Shown here: positions 16,052-21,860 of the stretch, one piece after another | Layout of the letters: each line of letters starts with the position of its first letter | Position numbering within the stretch: position 1 is the stretch's first letter | DNA from: Streptomyces sp. NRRL F-5123 | GTDB lineage: Bacteria; Actinomycetota; Actinomycetes; Streptomycetales; Streptomycetaceae | Reading direction: 5' to 3' | DNA length: 45,516 nt | Assembly (NCBI RefSeq): GCF_000721495.1 | Contig: NZ_JOHY01000078.1 | Location: 1 to 45,516 of the forward strand | Notes under the pieces: model-generated | Told to the model about the DNA's origin: nothing | Database searches by the model: none | Seen by the model: the letters and a program-made list of their open reading frames with translations, nothing else | Made by a program: the position numbers and the translations under genes

Positions 16052-16504
16052 TCAGTCCTTGCGCGGGTGCAGGTGGCCGTCGACCGCCGCGGCGACCACC
16101 GCGAGCAGCGCGACCACCGTGCCGACCGCGAGGAGCGACTCCTCGTAAACGGCCGAGCCGGAGCGGATCAGGTGCAGCGCGTGGCCGGCGTACACCGAGC
16201 GGTGGTCGTGCAGCAGGTTGGCGCCCGACAGGACAGCGAGCAGCGTGCCCAGCAGCGGGGCGGCGATGTGGCCCTGGCGGGCGCGCAGCCACAGCAGGGT
16301 CGGGACGCCGACGCAGACGGCCGCGGGGAAGGCGGCCACCATGCCCAACCGGACGTCGTAGCCGACAAGTTCGGAGCCGCCGGCCGACCCGCCGGCTATG
16401 AGCGCCACGGCGAGGACGAACAGGACCGCCGCGCGCCACGTCGTACCGCCCGGGGTGCGCGCCGCGCGGGCCGCTCCCCCGTCCCCCTCCGCCACCGCCG
16501 TCAT
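16052..16504 (-). CDS. Small membrane protein, unknown function
   Basis: A 150-aa protein with four hydrophobic segments (WRAAVLFVLAVALIAGG; LGMVAAFPAAVCVGVPTLLW; IAAPLLGTLLAVLSGANLL; LLAVGTVVALLAVVAAAV) and a cytoplasmic-looking N-terminus. There is no lipobox or catalytic motif. The ATG at 16504 lacks a clear ribosome site. It is divergent from the Y RNA/TROVE locus and has no obvious connection to it. Confidence 0.65.
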   Translation of the reverse strand: MTAVAEGDGGAARAARTPGGTTWRAAVLFVLAVALIAGGSAGGSELVGYDVRLGMVAAFPAAVCVGVPTLLWLRARQGHIAAPLLGTLLAVLSGANLLHDHRSVYAGHALHLIRSGSAVYEESLLAVGTVVALLAVVAAAVDGHLHPRKD

Positions 16505-16546
16505 ACGGCCAGTATGCCAAGTCCCCCTGGCGGCGCGGAAAAAGGC

Positions 16547-16577
16547 TTGGAGAGGCGCGGCCCTTCCGCCCTACAGT
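16547..16577 (+). promoter_or_regulatory. Candidate promoter of the Y RNA region
   Basis: TTGGAG (16547-16552), a 19-bp spacer and TACAGT (16572-16577) would place the transcription start at about 16583, where the first structured RNA begins. The spacer is slightly long, so this is a tentative assignment. Confidence 0.35.
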
Positions 16578-16665
16578 GAGGACTGCCGCGAAGCGCGGCC
16601 GGGGGCTCCTTCGAAACCATCGAATAGCAACAGCCTCCGGTTCACGGGTACTCGCAGCACCCTTC
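16578..16665 (+). ncRNA. Probable third Y RNA-like RNA, non-tRNA-like
   Basis: It shares the Ro-stem motifs of the two downstream Y RNAs: GCGAAGCGC (16588-16596) and ACTCGC (16650-16655), where GCGA pairs with TCGC. Instead of a tRNA-like module it has a 9-bp stem (16599-16607 with 16632-16640, one G-U) topped by TTCGA-AACCA-TCGAA (16610-16624). The lower part of the outer stem pairs poorly, so it may be a degenerate or structurally different member. Confidence 0.48.
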
Positions 16666-16668
16666 GGG

Positions 16669-16823
16669 GTCGACAACCGGATTCAGGTGGCAGGCGAAGC
16701 GCAGTACGGGCTTACTTCCCTGGTATTGAGCAGTTGCGGGTTCGAGTCCCGCCGGAGCCTTCAGGCTCCGTCGCTCGGTAGCTCGTACGACCTGCACTCG
16801 CCTGCTTCCTGGCTCCGGTCGGC
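16669..16823 (+). ncRNA. Y RNA with permuted tRNA-like module (YrlA type), copy 1
   Basis: The outer stem is made by 16671-16697 and 16798-16821. Paired blocks are CGAC/GTCG, CGGA/TCCG, CAGG/CCTG and GCAGGCGA/TCGCCTGC, separated by small internal loops, as in Ro-binding stems. Inside, a canonical T-arm GCGGG-TTCGAGT-CCCGC (16736-16752) leads into CGGAGCC (16753-16759), a TTCA loop, and GGCTCCG (16764-16770), a perfect 7-bp acceptor stem. A D-arm-like part (GCTCGGTAGCTC) follows. The tRNA order is thus reversed: 3' half, short loop, 5' half. That is the arrangement expected for bacterial YrlA RNAs, in which the acceptor end is closed and the open end carries the Ro stem. Confidence 0.85.
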
Positions 16824-16871
16824 GCCCCGATCCGGTCGCCTCGCGGCCGGGCCGGCGCATCCGCGCACGGT

Positions 16872-17046
16872 GGGGTCACGACAACTGCACAGGCGCCGCG
16901 AAGCGCAGTGAGGGCATACTTCCACTTCTAATGGGGAGGTCGCGGGTTCGAATCCCGCCGGAGCCGCCCATGGCTCCGTAGCTCAGTGGCAGAGCACCTA
17001 CGTAGCTCTTGCGACCGGTACTCGCGGCGCCTTGCAGGTCGTCCCT
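16872..17046 (+). ncRNA. Y RNA with permuted tRNA-like module (YrlA type), copy 2
   Basis: The outer stem pairs ACGAC (16878-16882) with GTCGT (17038-17042), CTGCA (16885-16889) with TGCAG (17033-17037), and AGGCGCCGCGA (16891-16901) with 17022-17032. It has bulged AA and C on the 5' side, recalling the bulged helix that Ro60 recognises. Inside, the T-arm GCGGG-TTCGAAT-CCCGC (16942-16958) runs into CGGAGCC, a GCCCAT loop, GGCTCCG (16972-16978), TA, and the D-arm GCTC-AGTGGCA-GAGC (16981-16995). It shares GCGAAGCGCAGT and TACTTCC with copy 1. There is no anticodon arm. It ends about 130 bp before the TROVE gene. Confidence 0.88.
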
Positions 17047-17177
17047 CCGCCGACGGCCCGGACATTTCCGTCCAGCCGGTCCACCGGATCCGCGGATTCC
17101 GGATTTCCGCTTTCACTGCGCGAAGTCCCGTATTCCCGCGAGCCGTCGGACCGCGCATTCTCGAAAAGGCAACCGAG

Positions 17178-18764
17178 ATGGCGAAGTTCGCCCGCGCCCG
17201 TTCCGCACCCACCAGTCCCCTCGGCACCACCGGCGCCACGACGACATTCGAGGGCGGCGCCGCTTTCCGGCGCAGCGTGAAGAGCGAGCTGTTCCTCTTC
17301 GCCGCGGTGAACATGGTCGGCGAGGGCTCCTTCTACGAGTCCGGCGACGAGCGCGACACCCGTTTCCGCGAACTCGTGCACGCCGCGACGAAGGCCGACC
17401 CCGACTGGGTCGCGCGCTTCGTGCCGTATCTGCGCGGCGAGATGAACATGCGCTCGGCGGCGATCGTGATGGCCGCCGAGTCCGCGCTCGCCCGCCGCGC
17501 CGGCGGCCTGCGCCGCGAACCGGCCGTGCCCGTACGGAAGATGGTCGCCGACGCGATGCTGCGGGCCGACGAGCCCGCGGAGTTCGTGGCGTACTGGAAG
17601 GCGCGCACCGGCAAGGTGACGCTGCCCGGCGGTGTGCAGCGCGGTGTCGCCGACGCGGTGACCCGCCTGTACACCGAGCGCGCGGCGCTGAAGTACGACG
17701 GCGCCGGGTCCGCGTGGCGGATGGCGGACGTCGTCGCGCTGGCCAAGCCCACCCCTGCGGGCCCGTGGCAGGCCGACCTCTTCGACTACCTCGCCGACCG
17801 GCGCTGGAAGCGGCCCGAGGTGCGGGTGACCGGCCGGCTGCCGGTGCTGGACGCCTACCGGGCGGCGGCCGGGATGCCGGAGGCGGAGCGGCGCGCGTGG
17901 TTCCTCGCGGACCCGGCGCGGCTCGGCACGGCCGGGATGACGTGGGAGCAGCTGTCGAGCCTCGGTCCGATGGACGCGGCCGCGTGGTCGGCGATCGTCC
18001 CGCACATGGGCCTCATGGCGCTGACCCGCAACCTGCGCAACCTCGACGAGGCGGGCGTCGGCGACGACGTCGCCGCCTCGGTCGCGGCGCGGCTGTCCGA
18101 CCCCGAGCAGGTGCGCCGGTCGCGGCAGTTCCCGTTCCGCTTCCTGTCCGCGTACCGCGCGGCGCCGTCGCTGCGCTGGGGCCAGGCCCTGGAGCAGGCA
18201 CTGACCGCCGCGACGGCCAACATCCCGGCGCTGCCGGGCCGCACGCTGGTGCTCGTCGACACGTCCGGGTCGATGGAGGCCCGGGTCTCGGCGAAGAGCA
18301 CGGTGCGGCACGTCGACGTCGGCGCACTGTTCGCGGTCGCGCTCGCGGCCCGCGGCTGCGACGTCGACCTCGTGGGCTTCGCGACGGGGACGTTCACCCA
18401 CCCGCTGGCCAGGGGCGGTTCGGTGCTGCGGCAGGCCGAGGCGTTCTGCGCGCGGGTCGGCGAGGCCGGCCACGGCACGGAGACGGTGGCCGCCCTCCAG
18501 GCGGCCTACCGCGGCCACGACCGTGTCGTCCTCTTCTCCGACATGCAGGCCTTCCGCCACCCCGGCAGGAGCGGCGGCCTGACCGTCTCCCGCGCGGTCC
18601 CGCCCCAGACCCCCTTCTTCGGCGTCAACTCCGCCGGTTACGCCCCCGCAGCCCTCGACACCAGCACCCCCCACCGCTACGAGATCGGCGGTTTCAGCGA
18701 CAAGCTCTTCACGATGATCGCCCTTCTGGCCCGCGGTCGCAGCACGGCCTGGCCCTGGGAGTAG
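17178..18764 (+). CDS. rsr: TROVE-domain Ro60 homologue (Rsr-like) with vWA domain
   Basis: A 528-aa RNA-binding ring protein. The first 310 residues are TROVE HEAT-like repeats (for example FAAVNMVGEGSFYESGDERD, RFRELVHAATKADPDWVARF, GEMNMRSAAIVMAAESALA). The C-terminal vWA domain has an intact MIDAS start DTSGSME at residues 361-367. Ro60/Rsr binds Y RNAs and the ends of misfolded or decaying RNAs, and in bacteria it can work with polynucleotide phosphorylase. AAAAGG precedes the ATG at 17178. The tandem Y RNAs directly upstream on the same strand make the Ro/Y RNA assignment strong. The gene ends at a MITE-like inverted repeat that may serve as its terminator. Confidence 0.92.
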   Translation: MAKFARARSAPTSPLGTTGATTTFEGGAAFRRSVKSELFLFAAVNMVGEGSFYESGDERDTRFRELVHAATKADPDWVARFVPYLRGEMNMRSAAIVMAAESALARRAGGLRREPAVPVRKMVADAMLRADEPAEFVAYWKARTGKVTLPGGVQRGVADAVTRLYTERAALKYDGAGSAWRMADVVALAKPTPAGPWQADLFDYLADRRWKRPEVRVTGRLPVLDAYRAAAGMPEAERRAWFLADPARLGTAGMTWEQLSSLGPMDAAAWSAIVPHMGLMALTRNLRNLDEAGVGDDVAASVAARLSDPEQVRRSRQFPFRFLSAYRAAPSLRWGQALEQALTAATANIPALPGRTLVLVDTSGSMEARVSAKSTVRHVDVGALFAVALAARGCDVDLVGFATGTFTHPLARGGSVLRQAEAFCARVGEAGHGTETVAALQAAYRGHDRVVLFSDMQAFRHPGRSGGLTVSRAVPPQTPFFGVNSAGYAPAALDTSTPHRYEIGGFSDKLFTMIALLARGRSTAWPWE

Positions 18765-18803
18765 CCCCCGTCGGCGGGGGCGGTGCACGCTGCCGCCCCC
18801 GCC

Positions 18804-18877
18804 AGGCCGTGTCTGACAAATCCCGTCTGGCTGGCGGCGCCCTGCGGGCGGACGACGCCATTTGTCAGACACGGCCT
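18804..18877. mobile_element. 74-bp MITE-like inverted-repeat element
   Basis: Perfect 18-bp terminal inverted repeats, AGGCCGTGTCTGACAAAT and its complement (18804-18821 and 18860-18877), flank a 38-bp core. The flanks read CCAG on the left and CTAG on the right, where the CTAG supplies the TAG stop of the minus-strand gene. The ends resemble IS termini but the IS family is not assigned. It lies between converging genes and would form a strong hairpin in either transcript. Confidence 0.72.
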
Positions 18878-19283
18878 AGCGCGGCCAGTCCACCGTGCCG
18901 CGGAAGACGAGGAAACCCGTGACGACGAGGACGGGGGCGGCCAGGGCGAGGAGGGCGCGGGCGGGGCGGAGGCGTTCGCGCGGCGGCAGGAGCCAGCTGG
19001 TGAGGAGGACGGCTGCCGCGGCGCACAGGGCGGTCTGGAGGAGGTGGAAGCCGTGGGTGAAGCTGCGGTCGAAGGCTTCGGCCTCGGGGCCGTCGAGCGG
19101 GTCGCCGCTCATCGCGGACATGGCGGCGTAGAGCCGGACGAGGGCCGCGAGGGGGAAGGTGACCAGGGTCGAGATCAGGGGGGCCGGGCCGTAGGGGCCC
19201 GGGGCGCGGCGGCGCGGTTCCGGGGGGCCGGGGCAGGACTCGGCCTCGTCCGGACCGCCGTACGGGACAGGGTGGTTGTCCAT
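18876..19283 (-). CDS. Small membrane protein, unknown function
   Basis: A 135-aa protein with a Pro-rich cytoplasmic N-terminus (MDNHPVPYGGPDEAESCPG) and three hydrophobic segments (LISTLVTFPLAALVRLYAAM; LLQTALCAAAAVLLTSWLL; ALLALAAPVLVVTGFLVF). No motif suggests a function. The ATG at 19283 follows GGAGGG closely; a GTG at 19319 is an alternative. The stop codon lies in the CTAG at the edge of the MITE-like element. Confidence 0.65.
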   Translation of the reverse strand: MDNHPVPYGGPDEAESCPGPPEPRRRAPGPYGPAPLISTLVTFPLAALVRLYAAMSAMSGDPLDGPEAEAFDRSFTHGFHLLQTALCAAAAVLLTSWLLPPRERLRPARALLALAAPVLVVTGFLVFRGTVDWPR

Positions 19284-19347
19284 GCCCTCCACCCAACTGC
19301 GGGCGGGGGCCGCCCGCATGAGTGCGCGTACTCATCCCCCCGGTGGG

Positions 19348-19938
19348 TCAGGCGCTCATGACGGGGTCGACGGTGACCGGGTCGGAGGTCTCGCCCGCGC
19401 CCAGGTTGACGGTGAGCGGGACGGTGAGCTGGGCCGTGGTGTCCGGCGGGGTGACGCTCAGGGTCGTGAAGGTCACGCCGCTGCCACCGGTCGCGTTGGG
19501 CTTGTAGTGCAGCGTGAAGGACGCCGTCCCGCCCGCCGCGACCCGCACCGTGGCGGGCGCCAGGGTGCTGCGCCCGGCGCTGACCGTGCCGTCCTCGCCG
19601 TTCAGGTCCACGCCGGGGAAGCCGTACATCGTGCAGGCGCTCGTCCCGGTGTTGCGCAGCACGACGACCGCCGCCCCGCTCCCGGCGCCGTGCGCGCTGC
19701 CGGACAGCTGCGTGGCGCGGCACGGCGCGCCCGACGCCGAGGCCGACGCCGTGCTCGCCGCGGGCTGCGCGGTCGACCGGCCGGTCGACGACCCGGAGGA
19801 GCCGTAGTGCGACATCGACCGCGACCGCGACTTCTTCGACTTGTGCGTGCCGTGGCTCGTACCGCTCTGGCATCCGGCGAGCGTCCCCGCGGCCACCACG
19901 GCGACGAGGACGACGACCGGCATTCTCCAGCTGCGCAT
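19348..19938 (-). CDS. DUF4232-type lipoprotein
   Basis: A 196-aa protein. The signal peptide MRSWRMPVVVLVAVVAAGTL ends in the lipobox LAGC (Cys23), so the product should be a surface lipoprotein. A basic/Ser-rich linker of about 45 residues precedes a beta-sandwich domain with the DUF4232 pattern: a first Cys (APCRATQL), GAAVVVLRNTGTSACTMYGFPGVDL, and late strands FTLHYKPN and AQLTVPLTVNL. GGAGAAG lies before the ATG. Such lipoproteins are abundant in Streptomyces and their function is not known. Confidence 0.83.
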   Translation of the reverse strand: MRSWRMPVVVLVAVVAAGTLAGCQSGTSHGTHKSKKSRSRSMSHYGSSGSSTGRSTAQPAASTASASASGAPCRATQLSGSAHGAGSGAAVVVLRNTGTSACTMYGFPGVDLNGEDGTVSAGRSTLAPATVRVAAGGTASFTLHYKPNATGGSGVTFTTLSVTPPDTTAQLTVPLTVNLGAGETSDPVTVDPVMSA

Positions 19939-20133
19939 GGCTTCTCCGTGACATCGACGGGCCCGCCCACCTCGGGCCGGCACTCCCCCGCACGGACGCG
20001 CCCGGCGCCCCGGGCCGTTCGCGGACGGGCGCGATCAAGACATTCCTGTGACACGCCCGCCACGCACGGTCGCGCCCCCGACCGGTCAGGTTTCGAGAAG
20101 CGCGCAGGTGGGGGGCGTGGTTACGGTCGAAGC

Positions 20134-20751
20134 ATGAACTCCATCGAAGCTGTCATTCTCGACGCCGCGGACCCGGCGGGCGCCGAGCGGTTCTACGAGC
20201 GGGCCTTCGGGCTCGGGGACCGGGTCCGGGTACGGGCCGCGGATGAGGGGGCCGGGAGCGGCTTTCGCGGCTACACGCTGTCGCTCGTGGTGGCGCAGCC
20301 GTCGATCGTGCGGGGGCTGGTCGGGGCGGCGGTCGACGCGGGGGCGTCGGAGGTCAAGCCCGTGACGAAGTCGCTGTGGGGGTACGGCGGGGTGGTGCGG
20401 GCGCCGGACGGGGCGCTGTGGAAGGTCGCGACGTCGGCGAAGAAGGACACCGCACCCGACAGCCGGACGGTCGACGAGGTGGTGCTGCTGCTCGGCGCCA
20501 CGGACGTGCTCGCGACCAAGCGCTTCTACGTGGAGCAGGGGCTCACGGTCGGCAAGAGCTTCGGCCGCAAGTACGTCGAGTTCGCGACCCCCGGCAGCGG
20601 GATCAAGCTCGCGCTGTACGGCCGCCGCGCACTGGCGAAGGACGCCGGGGTGCCGCCGGAGGGCGACGGCCCCCACGGGCTGACGATCGCCGCGTCCGGC
20701 ACCGGCGCCTTCACCGACCCGGACGGCTTCACCTGGCAGCCGGCGGCCTGA
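20134..20751 (+). CDS. VOC/glyoxalase-fold protein with two modules
   Basis: A 205-aa protein with two VOC half-modules: MNSIEAVILDAADPAGAERFYERAFGL to about residue 105, and DEVVLLLGATDVLATKRFYVEQGLTVGKSFG to the end, finishing TDPDGFTWQP. Each has the typical beta-alpha-beta-beta start and a DPDG-like end. No full set of metal ligands is obvious, so enzyme, binding or antibiotic-resistance functions are all possible. The ribosome site is weak. It follows a 195-bp gap with a GC-rich hairpin region and is unrelated in strand to the lipoprotein gene. Confidence 0.8.
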   Translation: MNSIEAVILDAADPAGAERFYERAFGLGDRVRVRAADEGAGSGFRGYTLSLVVAQPSIVRGLVGAAVDAGASEVKPVTKSLWGYGGVVRAPDGALWKVATSAKKDTAPDSRTVDEVVLLLGATDVLATKRFYVEQGLTVGKSFGRKYVEFATPGSGIKLALYGRRALAKDAGVPPEGDGPHGLTIAASGTGAFTDPDGFTWQPAA

Positions 20752-20869
20752 CGGCGGGATCCGCGGCCGCCGCGTGCGGACCCGCGGGCCCTGGCCCGGC
20801 AGCAGGCGGCACCGGCGCGGGCCCCACGCCGCGGCACCCCGCGGGGGCATCCGCGGTAGCTTGAGGAGC

Positions 20870-21133
20870 GTGAGCAGGTCCACCCGCAGGTATTCGATCA
20901 CGATGCCCCGGGACATCGCCGAGGCCGCCCGGGCCCGCAGCGGCCCCTCCGGCCTGTCCGCCTACGTCGCCGCCGCCGTCGCCCGGCAGATCGAGCGGGA
21001 CAACCTCAACGAAATCGTCCAGGTGGCGGAGGCGGAGCACGGCCCCGTCACCCACGAGGAGGTGCAGGCCCTGCGCGATCAGCTCCACCAGGCACGCGCG
21101 CCGCACACCGGCGGGGAGAAGAGCCCGGCCTGA
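20870..21133 (+). CDS. RHH/CopG-like antitoxin
   Basis: An 87-aa protein. The N-terminus VSRSTRRYSITMPRDIAEAARARSGPSGLSAYVAAAVARQIERDNLNEI has the ribbon-helix-helix layout: a short strand (RYSITMP) and two helices, for dimeric DNA binding. The C-terminal tail (EHGPVTHEEVQALRDQL) is the type that wraps a PIN toxin. GAGGAGC precedes the GTG at 20870. The PIN gene starts 27 bp after its stop, so the two form a type II toxin-antitoxin operon that is likely autoregulated. Confidence 0.78.
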   Translation: MSRSTRRYSITMPRDIAEAARARSGPSGLSAYVAAAVARQIERDNLNEIVQVAEAEHGPVTHEEVQALRDQLHQARAPHTGGEKSPA

Positions 21134-21160
21134 CGTATTCCGCCCGGGGGCGGCACCCTG

Positions 21161-21538
21161 GTGCTCGACAGCGAGGGGCTCGCGAAGGCCGTCCTGCGGG
21201 ACCGGACGGTGACCGCCTGGCTCACCCTCGCGCGCGCCGACGACCTGCGCGTGATCACCTCCGCGGCCACCCTGGTCGAAGTGGTCCACCCGCGGATCAA
21301 CCGGCCCGCACTGCAATGGACGCTGTCCCGCCTGGTCGTGGAGCCTGTCACGGAGCCGACCGCCCGCCGTGCCGCCATGCTCCTGGCAGATGCCGGCCTG
21401 CACGGCCACAAGTACGCGATCGACGCCATGCTGAGTGCGACCGCCCTCGCGGCACCCGCGCCCGTCACGATCCTCACGTCCGACCCCGAAGACCTGACCG
21501 CGCTGTGCGGCCCGGGTGCGACGGTCATCAGGATCTGA
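21161..21538 (+). CDS. PIN-domain toxin (VapC-like)
   Basis: A 125-aa PIN nuclease, predicted to cleave RNA with bound Mg or Mn. The four acidic positions are visible: Asp3 in VLDSEGLAKAV, the Glu of TLVEVVHPR, the Asp of YAIDAMLSATAL, and a final Asp in ILTSDPEDL. Its length is typical. The GTG at 21161 is the only standard start close to the domain; an ATT at 21137 would add a more typical N-terminus. It is paired with the RHH antitoxin just upstream. Confidence 0.78.
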   Translation: MLDSEGLAKAVLRDRTVTAWLTLARADDLRVITSAATLVEVVHPRINRPALQWTLSRLVVEPVTEPTARRAAMLLADAGLHGHKYAIDAMLSATALAAPAPVTILTSDPEDLTALCGPGATVIRI

Positions 21539-21587
21539 CCGCCCGCACCGCGGGCAAGGCGGTGCCGGAGCCCTCCGGGACCGGGCC

Positions 21588-21631
21588 CGTTGGTGAACCG
21601 TTGGTGGTTTGTTGCCGCCGCTTCCTAGCCT
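21588..21631 (+). promoter_or_regulatory. Three 11-bp direct repeats before a -10 (SARP-type promoter pattern)
   Basis: CGTTGGTGAAC (21588-21598), CGTTGGTGGTT (21599-21609) and TGTTGCCGCCG (21610-21620) are in 11-bp phase. TAGCCT (21626-21631), a good -10, lies nine bases after the third heptamer, the spacing seen at SARP-activated promoters. The next gene on this strand does not exist; the transcript would run 140 bp into a strong terminator. Confidence 0.4.
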
Positions 21632-21637
21632 CTTCCC

Positions 21638-21775
21638 GTCCACACACCACGGGTGCGGACGGGCCGGGGCCTGATCACGGGGCAGGCCCGGGGCCGCCCG
21701 CACCCGGGAAGCACCAGGGGAAGCACCGGGGGACCCCGCCGGTGGGCGCGCCTGTCCGGGCGCCCACCGGCCCAC
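21638..21775 (+). ncRNA. Candidate small RNA between the toxin gene and the AfsR-like gene
   Basis: Inferred from the promoter-like repeats at 21588-21631 and the terminator hairpin at 21739-21770. No open frame with coding bias is present on this strand. CCCGTCC (21635-21641) could pair with GGACGGG (21657-21663). It lies 3' to, and antisense of, the end of the AfsR-like transcript. Confidence 0.3.
21739..21770. terminator. Bidirectional terminator hairpin
   Basis: CCGGTGGGCGC (21739-21749) pairs perfectly with 21760-21770 across a 10-nt loop. It lies 90 bp after the stop of the minus-strand AfsR-like gene and 200 bp after the PIN toxin. Confidence 0.65.
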
Positions 21776-21860
21776 AGGTCTGCGGATCGCGCGGTCCGCG
21801 GTCACACCCCCGCGAGATGGGCCTCGCGGGGTGGTGCGCAGGTGCGGCGGGCGGCGGCCT

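Noticed and set aside
16736..16995. Ordinary tRNA genes at 16736-16770 and 16942-16995
   Set aside because: The T-arm precedes the D-arm and there is no anticodon arm. Only a permuted tRNA mimic explains the order.
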